This document shows, in pieces, positions 18,916 through 29,116 of a stretch of DNA of 64,000 bases. A program made the translations under genes and the position numbers. The notes beneath the pieces are model-generated. The model made no database searches. It saw only the letters and a program-made list of their open reading frames with translations, and was not told the origin of the DNA. Every line of letters starts with the position of its first letter. Position 1 is the first letter of the stretch. This DNA is from Bin55 sp965205965 (GTDB lineage: Bacteria > Pseudomonadota > Gammaproteobacteria > Pseudomonadales > Azotimanducaceae): the NCBI GenBank assembly GCA_965205965.1, contig CBDBHT010000008.1, forward strand, positions 310,001 through 374,000, in the 5' to 3' direction.

Positions 18916-20478
18916 TCAAAACGGGCTTTCTATCCCTAGATCTTTACACCCCCCCCCAATGGCTTGATCCGTTTCCTGCATATCGGTTTCAATGCTTTTT
19001 AAATCCTCGACCACTGTATTTATATCTACAGGATCTTCTTCTTCAAAGGTATCCACATACCGTGGAATGTTGAGGTTGTAGTCGTTCCCCTTTACCTGAT
19101 CAAGACTGGCAACATAGGCATATTTCTCCATGGGTTCGCGCTTTCGATAAGTATCAATAATCTTCTCGACATGCTCGTCGGTAAGCGTGTTCTGGTTCCC
19201 AACCTTTTCAAAATGCTGCGAGGCGTCAATGAACAAAATATTGCCGTCGTGCACGCGGCATTTCTTCAATATCAAAATGCAGGTCGGAATACTGGTACCA
19301 TAAAACAGGTTGGCAGGTAACCCAATCACGGCATCCAGATAGTTCTGGTCCTGGATGATGTATTTACGGATTATCCCTTCCGCCGCACCCCGAAACAATA
19401 CTCCATGCGGCAATACCACAGCCATGGTGGCATGTTCCGCCATCTGATAGATCATATGCTGCACGAAGGCGAAATCAGCCTTGGTGATGGGAGCCAGCTT
19501 TCCGTATTGGCTGAACCGGTCATCGGTTTCGTTCAGTGGATTATCCTTACCTTTCCATTTCGCCGAGAAAGGTGGATTGGCCACCACGGCCTCAAAGCGG
19601 ATATCTAAATGATGAGGATGCTCGAGAGTGTCTTCCTGCCTGATGTCGAAATTCCTGAAATGCACACCATGCAGGATCATGTTCATGCGGGCAAGGTTGT
19701 AGGTGGTTCGGTTCAGCTCCTGCCCGTAAAACTCACCGACCTCCGTCTCTCTGGCGATCCGTAACAACAATGAACCCGAACCACAGGTTGGATCATAGGC
19801 ACTCTTGATACGCTGTTTATCCAGGGTGACCAATTTGGCCAGGATCTTGGAAACCTGTTGCGGGGTGTAGAACTCGCCGGCTTTCTTGCCCGCACCCGAT
19901 GCAAACTGACCAATCAGGTATTCATAGGCATCCCCCAGCACATCGGAATCGGATTCTTCCAGTCCGAAATCGATTTTATCCAGATGGGCCAGTACCCGGG
20001 CAATCAAGGTGTTTCGGGCATCGGGCGCGCGACCTAGTTTAGTACTTGCCAAGTCAAGATCTTCAAACAGCTTGTTGAAGTCATCCTCGCTCTCCGTACC
20101 CAGCGTACTTTGCTCGACGCGGTTGAGAATGGTTTGCAGGTCTTCAAGAATGAAATTGCTTTCTTCTTCAAGGTTGGCGTTTCCCTTGGCAGTAACCGCA
20201 GAAAATAACTCTTCCGGACGCAGGAAATACCCGAGCTGCTCCAAGGATTCGTCACGAATCGCTCCGATGTCCTCTTCATCGGTTACATCGCGATAATCCT
20301 TTACAGATTCGGTTTCGAGCAATCTGTTGGCATAGATATGCTGTTTTTCAGAGAGGTACTTGTAGAAAACGAATCCGAGGATATAGTCACGAAACTCGTC
20401 GGCATCCATCTTGCCCCGCAATTCATTTGCAATATTCCAGAGTTGTCTCTGCAACTTTTGTTTCTGGTCTTCCGTCAC
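18916..20478 (-). CDS. hsdM: Type I restriction-modification DNA methyltransferase
   Basis: 520 residues starting at a GTG (MTEDQKQKLQRQLWNIANEL). It has an HsdM N-terminal helical domain, AGEFYTPQQVSKILAKL, the AdoMet loop YDPTCGSGSLLLRI and the catalytic EAVVANPPFSAKWKG of N6-adenine methylases. It is the first gene of the second type I operon and ends about 16 bases before hsdS. Near its 3' end, codons for three glycines are written as nine consecutive G residues (18949-18957), a slippage-prone tract about 30 bases before the stop. Without an intact HsdS it should have no sequence specificity. Confidence 0.94.
   Translation of the reverse strand: MTEDQKQKLQRQLWNIANELRGKMDADEFRDYILGFVFYKYLSEKQHIYANRLLETESVKDYRDVTDEEDIGAIRDESLEQLGYFLRPEELFSAVTAKGNANLEEESNFILEDLQTILNRVEQSTLGTESEDDFNKLFEDLDLASTKLGRAPDARNTLIARVLAHLDKIDFGLEESDSDVLGDAYEYLIGQFASGAGKKAGEFYTPQQVSKILAKLVTLDKQRIKSAYDPTCGSGSLLLRIARETEVGEFYGQELNRTTYNLARMNMILHGVHFRNFDIRQEDTLEHPHHLDIRFEAVVANPPFSAKWKGKDNPLNETDDRFSQYGKLAPITKADFAFVQHMIYQMAEHATMAVVLPHGVLFRGAAEGIIRKYIIQDQNYLDAVIGLPANLFYGTSIPTCILILKKCRVHDGNILFIDASQHFEKVGNQNTLTDEHVEKIIDTYRKREPMEKYAYVASLDQVKGNDYNLNIPRYVDTFEEEDPVDINTVVEDLKSIETDMQETDQAIGGGCKDLGIESPF
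18949..18957 (-). repeat. G9 homopolymer near the 3' end of hsdM
   Basis: Nine consecutive C on the plus strand (G on the coding strand) inside the last 15 codons of hsdM, reading AIGGGCKD. Slippage here would change only the HsdM tail and its distance to the hsdS start 50 bases downstream. Such tracts are the classic substrate of phase variation in restriction loci; that this one varies is inference. Confidence 0.5.
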
Positions 20479-21034
20479 TCTACTTGTCTCGCTATCGATT
20501 TTGTGTTGCTGAATGTACCCCGGAAACCGAGATAAAGACCAAGTTCATGCAGGATCATACTAAAACTTCTGACTGATGATCAGTTACAACGCAGTTTGTA
20601 TCTTTGTTTGTCGTAATGCAAACTTTTAGATATTTTCACGATAATGCTTGGCACTGCGTACTTATCCCTACCCCGCCCCGGATATAAAATAAAATCAAGG
20701 TTTGACACGACATCAATCTCTATTCCCGGTTATTCTTCTATGGCTTTCTCTGAAAGTCCTATGCCGGCGTGTTGTGTAGACTTTCCCGGACTTGATATGT
20801 ACAGACTTTATTCGTAGCCTCCATGTTACTGAGGCACAAACTCCATCGAATTGAGCTCGATAATACTTTTTAAGGTAAGGCCTTAACCTGCCAAACAGTA
20901 CATTCCCTTTTATAAATTTAGTTTTTACATTTTTAGGTATGCCTATTCATTCGTTAATCGAATATATTTTACGGGGAACATTCGGCAAGGGTTCTGTCGT
21001 CCGGCATGAGTTTCTTCGAAGGATCTGACCTTAA
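20479..21034. other. Gene-free stretch upstream of hsdM
   Basis: AT-rich DNA with no open frame that resembles a protein. It probably contains the promoter of the second type I operon (reading left) next to 20480. I see no clear RNA gene, repeat or IS end in the rest. Confidence 0.4.
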
Positions 21035-21345
21035 TGAACAGATCGAATTAGTTTGAATGGAAATACCAGGATGCGACGCCTAGGGAGTTTGACGATTTGC
21101 GGAGGTTGCGCGAGTGATGGATTGGGAAGCGTTCCGTCCGTTGTCGTTCCAATGACTGGATCGCCGTTTCTTCAAGCGTTTTTGTGGGGTTGCGGAACGA
21201 CTGCGACGTTCCGGATCAGAAGACGATCGGGAAATACCACAATCGGTTGGCGGAGTCGGGACGCACCAAGGAACTGTTCGATACCTTCGAGGCGCAGTTG
21301 CAGAAAGATGGATACGCGCTGACGGACGGCCCGTTCCAACTAGAA
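21035..21345 (+). pseudogene. IS5-type transposase remnant
   Basis: Two frames together give REFDDLRRLREWMDWEAFRP and DVPDQKTIGKYHNRLAESGR, then TKELFDTFEAQLQKDGYALT. This is the segment of IS5-type transposases preceding the first catalytic Asp (VPD-KTI...RL...G). Frameshifts and missing ends show it is dead. Confidence 0.6.
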
Positions 21346-22004
21346 ATCATAAAAGGCTCTTGACACAACTAACCCTCGTGATCGCTCAAGTCTGCGTGGC
21401 CCAAGGCCACACATACACGCGCTGCCTGAGCAGACCCAACAAGCTATATTCGCAACTGGCACGGTGCCATGCATCTACCAACTTGTTCGCCACCGAGCGG
21501 GACAAATCCAGCTGCCGGCCCGCTTAGATGAGCAGCGAAGTACCTCCGTTACCGGTGGTCGCACCACCGCTAGATTCGACCTCCATCTTGCAGCGACGCA
21601 CAGATGAAATGCGGGCCGGATTTCAATAACATTTTGCCACAACAAGGGCTCCTTCGATAATGAGTTTAACTAACTGGATGATATCGAATTGATAGGAACC
21701 TTGCTGCCTGTTCGTGTAATATCCGGGCTAGGAAAGGAAGCGTGAACCCTCCTAGATCTTGTGCTGTGTTAGGTGCTGAACCATGATCCGAACGAAGGGA
21801 ATACCGATTATCAAGGCCAACCATCAAGTGAGGATCCGATGTGTCCATGCGAAGAGTACTGTGATTGCCGGATTTGACAGCGTATCCATGAATGGCAGTT
21901 CGTGGGAAGACTGGAAAGACGCAATGGATGGTTGTGGGTATCGTCCGTTCAGGCACTTGCTCTATTGCGTATCACGGGTTCCGTAACCAGCGTGCGAAGA
22001 GCGA
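21346..22004. other. No gene recognised; IS debris
   Basis: No protein-like frame runs through this stretch. Near 21715-21731 the sequence TGTAATATCCGGGCTAG resembles the outer end of the IS1380-type remnant at 42.5 kb, so part of it may be a decayed IS1380 end. Short pieces near 21890-21970 could be further transposase debris. Confidence 0.3.
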
Positions 22005-22195
22005 ATGCCTAAGAAATCTCAGGGCACAGACACAGTCCGAGCTTCTCGTGAAGGCCACTCGTTCCATGATGCGTGGACAGCGCGCAAAGCCATGCAGTTG
22101 CTCCTACCGACCAACGAGCTTATCGGTATCGCTGTTGAAGGTCTATCGGAAGAAGACCAAGCGCGCGCTTCGGCAGGAACCGTTGAGAGGGACAG
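22005..22195 (+). pseudogene. 5' fragment of an unknown gene
   Basis: From ATG 22005 the frame reads MPKKSQGTDTVRASREGHSF then HDAWTARKAMQLLLPTNELI and GIAVEGLSEEDQARA, which looks like the start of a real protein and unlike any transposase I know. It is cut near 22195 by IS1595-type sequence. The opening, with a Gly-His plus aromatic pattern and a later VEG, is faintly reminiscent of nuclease-type N-terminal domains of defence genes, but I cannot assign it. Confidence 0.3.
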
Positions 22196-22560
22196 ATCCA
22201 CGATCATGTGGTGGATGGCAGCACGGTCTACACGGACGAGCACGGTGCCTATGCGGGGGCCTTGGATGGCTTGTCCTACAATCACGAGACGGTGAAGCAC
22301 AAAGGCCAAGGAGTTCGTTCGCGGCGACGTTCACACCAATTCCATAGAAAGCACATGGGCCATCCTCGAGCGCACGATCATGGGAGTTCACCATCACATA
22401 TCGGTGAACCATCTCAAGAGATACCTGAACGAAGTATGCTATAGACTGAACGAGGGCAACGTGGAGGTCCACGTCAAGGATCGAGTGAGCGCACTCTGTC
22501 TCATGTGTGCAGGAGTTACCCTACCATGGAAGAAGCTGACAGGAAGCCGCCGAAGGAGTT
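22196..22560 (+). mobile_element. 3' remnant of an IS1595-family transposase
   Basis: Plus-strand frames give HVVDGSTVYTDEHGAYAGAL (a catalytic Asp in VYTDEHGAY), EFVRGDVHTNSIESTWAILE, which has the N-x-x-E motif of ISXO2-like DDE domains, and HISVNHLKRYLNEVCYRLNE. A frameshift near 22310 divides them. The N-terminal half is absent. The following 22561-23040 shows no gene except a possible left flank of the next ISAs1 copy. Confidence 0.65.
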
Positions 22561-23752
22561 CTTCCAGCTTGTCGACGCCATAGCCAGGCGTCCCGCTCCC
22601 AAGCGCAAGAACCAGTCGCGCAAGACGGAGAAGTCCATGCGGTCAAGCAGGTGTCCACCCGAGACTCCCTCGGAAGATTAGCACTCGCTCGTGACGTAGC
22701 GGAAATCCGCAACTTCGAGCACAAGTGGACAAGGGATGCGACCCTATTCGCTTCAGTTTCTCTCTGCCTGAAGCACTTGATGTTTATTTAAGTTAGTAAT
22801 TCCCTTCCCTTTGTACCTCCATAGTTGATCAGCGTACCGGGGCAGTACTCAATGAGGATCAGGACGTGTCCAGGCGCACGGCGACCGTACGGAATCGTTC
22901 CTGATGCGGGAAGGCCTCAGCAGGATCCGGATGCGGCAGGTATAGTGTATTATCAGGGCAATCAAATTTAAAATTTCGTGTTTGATGAGCGTGTTCGCTT
23001 GTGTCAGACTCCGTCGCCAATTCCAAGGACGGAGAACGGGATGCTGGATGTTTCCCTGCTATTTCATGAAGTTGAGGATCCACGGCGAAGCGACGCACCA
23101 TGACTTACAGGAGATGCTGCTGATTGCCCTGCTATCGGCACTGTCTGGTGGTGAGGGGTGCGTGGATATGGAACGCTTTGGCCGGGCGAAAGAAGGATTT
23201 CTGCGTCAGTTTCTGCGGCTTGAATACGGTATTCCGAGCCACGATGCCTTTTCGAACCTGTTCCGAGCACTGGATCCTGCCGGTCTGCATGGCGTGCTGC
23301 AGCGGATCGCGAAGGACTGGGCGGAGCGGCTCAGTGGCGAGGGGATGGCGGTGGACGGCAAAGTGCTCCGGCGCTCGTTTGAGGACGCGACGAGCCGCTC
23401 GCCGCTGCATCTGGTGCAGGCATTTGCGGCGGATGGGAAACTCGTGCTGGGACCGATTGAGGTGGATGGCAAATCCAATGAGATCCCGGCGCTGCCAAAG
23501 CTGCTGGAACTGCTGGACATCCACGGTCGGATGGTGACCGCCGATGCGATGCATACCCAACGGGAGACCGCGTTGTCGGTGCTGGCGAAAGGGGGCGATT
23601 ACGTGCTGGCGTTGAAGGGTAATCAGAGGGCCCTGCACGAGGATGTGAAGCAGCATCTGGACCATCCGCCGGAGGACGGGACTGTCTTTTCCCATCAGGA
23701 AGTTGACGCGAGTCATGGGCGTGTGGAGACGCGCACGGCCCGTATCACTCAT

Positions 23753-25226
23753 GAGTTGTGTCAAGAATCTTCTGCAATTTCTAGTGGGAGCGGAGACCCG
23801 CCCATATGGGCGGGTCTCCGCTCGGCGCGAAATTTTCGGGCGTTTCATGCCGCCTCCTGCCATGTCTCGGATTCCGGTTCGGATGCGCGAACCACGCCGA
23901 TCCGGCCATAGAGATAACGCTGCCCCGTCAGCCACCGCTCATGGGTCTCCGCCGCAAGTGCCAGGATCAGACGCAGACAGGACTCCGCGTTCGGGAAGAT
24001 CCTGACGACACGCGTTCGCCGGCGGAGCTCCTCGTTGTACCGCTCCAGCATGTTCGTGGACTTCATCCGCAGGGGCGATGTTCCCTAGGCAGCCGATACA
24101 CCGTCAGCGTCTCCTCGACATGATCCTCGACCCATTCCACTAGCCTGCCAAACCCTTTCTCATCGCCCCAACGGGCTACCCAGGCACCCAGTGCCTCACG
24201 AGCCTCCCCGACATGCTCACAGCCCCACAACCGTTTCAAACCCTCCAGACACGCGGGATCAGCACTCCGGGACAGTTTGTCCCTGGCATTGCGCAGAAAA
24301 TGGACGCAGCACCGTTGCCACAACGCGGTCGGCAACACTTTCGAGATCGCATGCTTCAATCCCTCATGACGGTCCGAGACCACATACTCGACTCCCCGCA
24401 GGCCACGTTCCTTCAGATGCGACAGGAATTCCGTCCACGACCCCTCGCTTTCCCGGTTCGCCACTTCCGCCGCCAGCACCTGACGCCGACCCTCGCCGTC
24501 AATCCCGATGGCAAGCTGCACCGCCCGGGAACGCACCGAGCCCTCCTCTCGCACCTTCTCATACCGGGCATCCAGCAACACATACGGATACGCCTCCTCC
24601 AGCCGACGTTCCGCAAACGCCTTCAGGGACGCGTCCAGCTTCGACACCATGGCCGAGATCGTCGCCGGCGAAAACTCGTGACCGCACAGATCCTCCGCCA
24701 GTCGACTCACCCGGCGCGTCGAGACCCCCTGCACATACATCTCCGACAGCACCGCCACCAGGGTCTTCTCCGAACGCTGATAGCGCTCGAACACCCGCGT
24801 GCTGAACTGGCCGCTGCGTTCCTGCGGAACTCTCAGTTCGATCTCGCCCACCTTCATCGTCAGATCGCGCCGGTAGTATCCGGAACGGTAGCCCTGACGC
24901 GTCTGCGTCCGCTCGCTCTTGCCCGCTCCCAGAAACTCCGTCATCTCACTCTCCAGAACCTCGTTGAGCGTCTCCTGCACCAGCCGCCTCACAAACTCCT
25001 CATCGTCCGCCAGATGATGGCATGCCGACTTCTTCGTGGCATTGTGCGTATAATCTTTCCGAATCATTTTTTGCTCCTTTGTCATAAATTGTGTAATGAA
25101 TGATTCGCGCCTGGATGCGGTTCCGCGTCCAGGCATCTCCACATTCCCGATAAAACATCAGATTCTAACCATTCGTCTGTCGTTACAGTCCATTTTTCGT
25201 TTTTGCAGACAAATTTATACACAACC
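23753..25226 (-). mobile_element. IS256-family element inserted in the ISAs1 copy
   Basis: About 1474 bases. The outer ends read GAGTTGTGTCAAGAATC and GGTTGTGTATAAATTTG (inverted), sharing the GTTGTGT core of IS256 terminal repeats. CACTCAT is duplicated at 23746-23752 and 25227-25233. The host ISAs1 frame continues exactly across one copy of that duplication. Confidence 0.85.
23845..25067 (-). pseudogene. IS256-family (mutator-type) transposase, frameshifted
   Basis: AAGGAG precedes ATG 25067 (MIRKDYTHNATKKSACHHLA). Motifs in order: EFLGAGKSERTQTRQGYRSG, the first Asp in YVLLDARYEKVRE, the second in VEYVVSDRHEGLKHAI and CCVHFLRNA. The Glu-bearing STNMLERYNEELRRRTRVV lies one frame over, after a missing C in a CCCC run near 24079. 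A single-base gap in a homopolymer could be a real mutation or a sequencing error. Confidence 0.85.
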
Positions 25227-25635
25227 CACTCATAACCTCAGAGCCGCCCTCGAACGGCACCGCTGGCCGGGTCTTTCGGCAGTGGGCAAGGTCGTGGCGG
25301 AGCGGTGCCCGAAGGATGGAAAGGCATCGGTGGAGACCCGTTACTACCTGACCAGTGCGCCCTTGCCAGCGGAACGCTTCGCCCGTGCCGTACGTTCGCA
25401 CTGGGCCATCGAAAACTCCCTGCACTGGGTCCTGGACGTGACGATGAACGAGGACGGTCAGCGCAACCGCAAGGACCATGGATCGTCCAACCTCGCACTG
25501 TTGCGGCGGCTGTCCCTGAATATCGCCCGGGTGCAGCCCGACAAAGATTCCATGCGCGGCAAGCTCAAACGTGCTGGCTGGAACACGGATTTCCTTCTGG
25601 ATATGGTTCGAGCCACCCTGCAGCTTGAGTAAATT

Positions 25636-25857
25636 TCAAATGCGATTGCCCTGGCGGTGGTGGCAAACATCAAGAGCCTGCTCCTGCAACACGCCTCCGC
25701 CCTCAGGGAAACCGTGGCCCATGTGGTCGGCGAGATCATCCAGTGTCGGCAACGGCTCTGTCCGGGTCGGTCCTACGAGCGGCGATCCCGAAAACCGATC
25801 GGCAAGTGGCAGCGAAGAAAGGGAGACCAGCAACGACAGCCAATGGCATTCGTTTAG
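25636..25857 (+). mobile_element. 3' fragment of an IS4-type transposase
   Basis: The frame gives ALAVVANIKSLLLQHASALR then ETVAHVVGEIIQCRQRL, closely parallel to the C-terminus of the copy at 25.9 kb on the other strand (LAMVAVDIERLLLKQASALQ). It follows the ISAs1 stop directly. Near its right edge CCAATGGCATTCGTTTA matches the terminal sequence of the IS4-type element. Confidence 0.55.
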
Positions 25858-25929
25858 TGATTATTGTTATTCGTTTAAGGAAGCACTCTTCACCCCTGTA
25901 TAGAATGCTAGTCCTATGTTGAGTTAATC

Positions 25930-27058
25930 AGCAGTTTTTGCTTGCAGTCTTCTCCCTCGCTGCCACTTCTTCACGGGTTTTCGGGATCGTCGTTCGAAGG
26001 ATCTGCCCGGCCGGAGTCGTTTCGGCATCGGATGATGTCGCGAACCACTTGGATGACCGTTTCCTGTAGCGCGGATGCCTGCTTCAGCAACAGTCTCTCG
26101 ATGTCGACCGCCACCATCGCCAGTCCGTGCTTGAAATGGGTCTGCTTGCGCGGCTTGCCATGGTCGTGCGGGCTTTCGTTCCATCGATGGTCCCCGTGAC
26201 CGGAGAACGGCCGGGTCATGGCGATCAGGGAGAAGCCGGCATAGAGTTCCTGTTTCACTCCCCGCTCGCTTGGTCCATGGAAGTCTTCCACCTCCATCCG
26301 TTGTTTGGACCCCTTGTACCATTCTTCCACGCCCCATCTTGCGCGATACCGCTCCGCCCGTTGCGGGATGGTGTATTTCTTCGAATCCAGCAGGGGGTTC
26401 CGAGGATGAAGACCGTTTTGCCGACGAGGTATTTCACCAGCCGAAGGCAGTGTGCTCCACATGGGACGAATGTGCCTTTGCGGGGGCGATCTCCATCACC
26501 ACATCCCCTCGATCGCTGATCGCTGTGGATGAAATGGTCGATGTCGGCACCGGTCTTCCGCTTTATCCCGAACACCGTATGCAGTCCCCGGATCACGTGC
26601 ACGTGCAGCATCCATAGACAGGATCCAGGGCTTTCCCCGCCCTTCGGCGTCCGCCAGCCAAGATGACTGCAGATGGCCGAAGCCAGTTCATCGCGGCTCA
26701 AGGACAGAAACAGCACCACCGTCCTCTGAATGTCCGAAATCCGACGGCGGGTCAGCCGCCTGCCACAAAATGTGATCGACTTCAGATCCACGATTCTCGA
26801 ATCCCTCCACTTTCCGTCCGAAACAATTTCATACAGCATAGTTTGCCAAAAAAAATGTCGCAACGCAACTCCTTTTTTGAACACTCCAAAAAAACAGAAA
26901 CAAGTCCCAGTCAATCAATGGGTTACAGAAAATCCCCAAAGACGCAGATCGACTTTTCCCAAACCGAATGCCATTGCAACGACAGCCCGCTGACTGAATC
27001 AAAAATCAGCGGATAGCCAGTCCCAAGACCACATCCTTAAACGAATGCCATTGGAGTG
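25930..27058 (-). mobile_element. Decayed IS4-type element
   Basis: Minus-strand pieces in several frames give DLKSITFCGRRLTRRRISDI, then LSRDELASAICSHLGWRTPK, PQRAERYRARWGVEEWYKGS (the Y-x2-R/W-x2-E region of IS4 DDE domains) and a C-terminal LAMVAVDIERLLLKQAS. Many frameshifts. The right end at about 27037-27058 carries CGAATGCCATTGG, the inverted form of the end seen at 36590, and it abuts an IS1380 fragment. Confidence 0.65.
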
Positions 27059-27452
27059 CCAACAGGCTATCCGTGCGCAACGCATCGTGATCGTTGAGGT
27101 CTTCGTAGCCCAGGGCTATCCCGCCCACCCGTTGGGAGACCAGTTCCAACACCGAGTGCTCGACCTTGTCGGGATCGCGATAATCGGTGAAGCAGCTCGC
27201 AACTCACCGCATCAGATCCAGACGGTGATCCACCTCGCGCAGCAAGATGGTGCCACCATCGGAGGTGAGCCGACCCGCGTCGAAACGGCCTACGACTTGA
27301 CGCCGACCGAAGGCGTGAAATTCGAGTGGCGGGGGTGTACACTGTGTACTCATGGGACCTCCTTGTCGGTCTAATATAGGTTTTTGAATCCACTAACTAG
27401 TATTCGATAAATCGAGGTCCCATGACAGTTTTTGGTGAGATTTGCGGGCTAG
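27059..27452 (-). mobile_element. 5' end of an IS1380-family element (left border of the cassette)
   Basis: The inner end at 27452 reads CTAGCCCGCAAATCTCACC on the minus strand, identical to the left end of the full IS1380 copy at 36906. Behind it come the leader region and about 110 codons of transposase (FHAFGRRQVVGRFDAG-type, with frame damage). The outer side is cut by the IS4-type end near 27058. It faces a matching fragment at 36364, so the 8.9 kb between them lies inside an inverted IS1380 pair. Confidence 0.8.
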
Positions 27453-27554
27453 TTTCCCGCGGATATGGATTATTGTATCCGTACGGATCGGCGTTATATG
27501 CACGTACCCGCAAAACTGCGGCTCCATCCAGACACGGTGGGAGTAAAACCATAG

Positions 27555-28400
27555 ATGGCAGGCCTTGAGTTGAGTATGCTAGAAGCTGGTGAGGGACGTT
27601 ACCGGGTTGTAGTGGCGTTGGCTGCCCTGCTAGTTGGTTGTGCCTTCATTGGTGTTCTGTCTTTTGCGTTCCCTGTACAACCAGATGAAGTGACCGAAAC
27701 GGGTGCTGGTAATATCTACATGTCAGCATTTTTGCTGGGTCGGGGTACAAGTTTCCCGTATCCGTTAACCGTTCAAAACGTAATGTGGCTTATGTTTTTC
27801 TTTGCGGTGGGAGAGTTATGGGTGCGGTTTCGTCGCGGAAGCTGCGAAGTTGATCAGTTATCTGTAAATCCGTTGCCGGCGGATGACCCCACGATGTTGT
27901 TCGGTCGGGGCAAGCCTCTAGCACCGGTTTACCAGTGGGCAGCCAGCAATCAACCTGGAGAGAGTTACATGCTACAACGGCTGGTAGTGCGTACCGTTCA
28001 GCAATTTCAGATCAGTGGGTCGGTAAATCAAGCTAGCCAGTTGCTCAACTCCAGCCTGGAACTAATACAACACGAGCTGGAACTGAAATATAACATGCTA
28101 CGATATCTCGTCTGGTTGATCCCAACACTCGGCTTTATCGGTACCATCATTGGCATTGCGTTGGCACTCGCCGAGGCGGCCGACATGCCTGATATCAGTT
28201 CGGGTACCGACGTCAAGATATGGTTTTCCAATATGACCGTGGAACTGGGTATAGCCTTCAACACGACGCTGCTAGCGTTGATCATGGCGGCCGTGTTGGT
28301 GTTTCTGATGCATGTCAGTCAGGGACGCGAGGAAGCCGCGCTGAACCAAGCCGGGCAGTATTGCCTGGATCATTTAGTCAACCGTTTGCTTCCAACTTAA
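27555..28400 (+). CDS. MotA/TolQ/ExbB-type inner-membrane channel protein
   Basis: 281 residues with four predicted membrane helices, about 18-39, 72-90, 184-205 and 231-253. The last pair is the diagnostic one: LVWLIPTLGFIGTIIGIAL, followed by VELGIAFNTTLLALIMAAVL, as in the pore helices of the stator family (TolQ, ExbB, MotA, ZorA). The region between helices 2 and 3 is a cytoplasmic helical domain. Such proteins form pentamers around a dimer of a one-helix partner and use ion flow. The likely partner here is the VWA protein at 31340. First gene of a tight six-gene plus-strand operon; 27453-27554 should hold its promoter. Confidence 0.8.
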   Translation: MAGLELSMLEAGEGRYRVVVALAALLVGCAFIGVLSFAFPVQPDEVTETGAGNIYMSAFLLGRGTSFPYPLTVQNVMWLMFFFAVGELWVRFRRGSCEVDQLSVNPLPADDPTMLFGRGKPLAPVYQWAASNQPGESYMLQRLVVRTVQQFQISGSVNQASQLLNSSLELIQHELELKYNMLRYLVWLIPTLGFIGTIIGIALALAEAADMPDISSGTDVKIWFSNMTVELGIAFNTTLLALIMAAVLVFLMHVSQGREEAALNQAGQYCLDHLVNRLLPT

Positions 28401-28426
28401 GCGATGTTTGATAAAAGGAGATCAAG

Positions 28427-29116
28427 GTGGTGAAGAAATTGGGGGGCGATGGACGACCGATGGACGTACCGACAGGTAGACCGAAGGACGCCGAGCGGAG
28501 CGATTCGGCAGGTTCAGGCAAGGCATCAAGCAAAAGTGCTGCCGTACAGGTGAATCTGGGGGAACGCCCCACGGTTGCCTTTAATCCGCGTCGTGATAAA
28601 GACGAAGACGCAACGGAGCGATCTGGCTTAAGTTTTCCACCCGATGTCGATCAGGAAACGAAAACAGGAGATTCGACGTCGACGCCAGGCCCGCAACAAA
28701 TACGTGAAGAGGGCGAAACCGTGGTATGGGGCGGTGCGCATCAGCAAGCGTATCCAGGCGAGGCTGCGAAATCTGGACACGTTCATCCGGTGACTGGCTG
28801 GCTAGTCGTTGTGGAAGGTGCTGGCAAGGGCACGGCGATTCAACTCGGTTTCGGGCATAACACTATCGGGCGCGGGCCCGGGATGAGGGTGCAGTTGGAC
28901 TTTGGCGATGACAAGATTTCAAGAGATACGCACGCGATACTCACTTACGACCACAAGGGCAACACGTTCTATATTCAGCCGGGGAAGAACTTGACCTACC
29001 TTCACGATGAGCCCGTGTTGGCACCGACGCCTCTTACTGCTCGCAGTGTGATTGTTCTTGGCAAAACAACGCTGCGATTTATACCGTTTTGCGATGACTC
29101 CTTCAGTTGGGAATAA
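28427..29116 (+). CDS. FHA-domain protein
   Basis: 229 residues starting at GTG 28427 behind AAAGGAG. The first 125 residues are hydrophilic and probably disordered (many Asp, Glu, Lys, Ser and Thr, a plausible kinase substrate). The C-terminal FHA domain (about 130-225) has HNTIGRGPGMRVQLDFGDDK, then ISRDTHAIL, which carries the GR and SRxH phosphothreonine-binding positions. It should dock phosphorylated partners of the kinase encoded at 32202. No membrane segment. It overlaps the next gene's likely start. Confidence 0.82.
   Translation: MVKKLGGDGRPMDVPTGRPKDAERSDSAGSGKASSKSAAVQVNLGERPTVAFNPRRDKDEDATERSGLSFPPDVDQETKTGDSTSTPGPQQIREEGETVVWGGAHQQAYPGEAAKSGHVHPVTGWLVVVEGAGKGTAIQLGFGHNTIGRGPGMRVQLDFGDDKISRDTHAILTYDHKGNTFYIQPGKNLTYLHDEPVLAPTPLTARSVIVLGKTTLRFIPFCDDSFSWE

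Larger units (their letters stand above)
23041..25632 (+). pseudogene. ISAs1-family (H-repeat-type) transposase split by IS256
   Basis: ATG 23041 opens MLDVSLLFHEVEDPRRSDAP; a frameshift near 23095 leads into HDLQEMLLIALLSALSGGEG. The DDE part continues with IPSHDAFSNLFRAL, GMAVDGKVLRRSFEDA (first Asp), MVTADAMHTQRETAL and GDYVLALKGNQ. At 23752 it is interrupted by an IS256-type element, then resumes at 25234 with LRAALERHRWPGL and ends with HWAIENSLHWVLDVTMNED (catalytic Glu) and a TAA at 25632. It is non-functional for two separate reasons. Confidence 0.85.

Noticed and set aside
13125..20478. Treating hsdR at 13.1 kb as part of the first (hicBA) type I locus
   Set aside because: hsdR overlaps the abi gene that follows the hsdS at 16.6-18.9 kb, so it belongs to the second locus.
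23041..25632. Two separate ISAs1 transposase genes
   Set aside because: The halves join in frame across the IS256 element with a CACTCAT duplication; they are one split gene.
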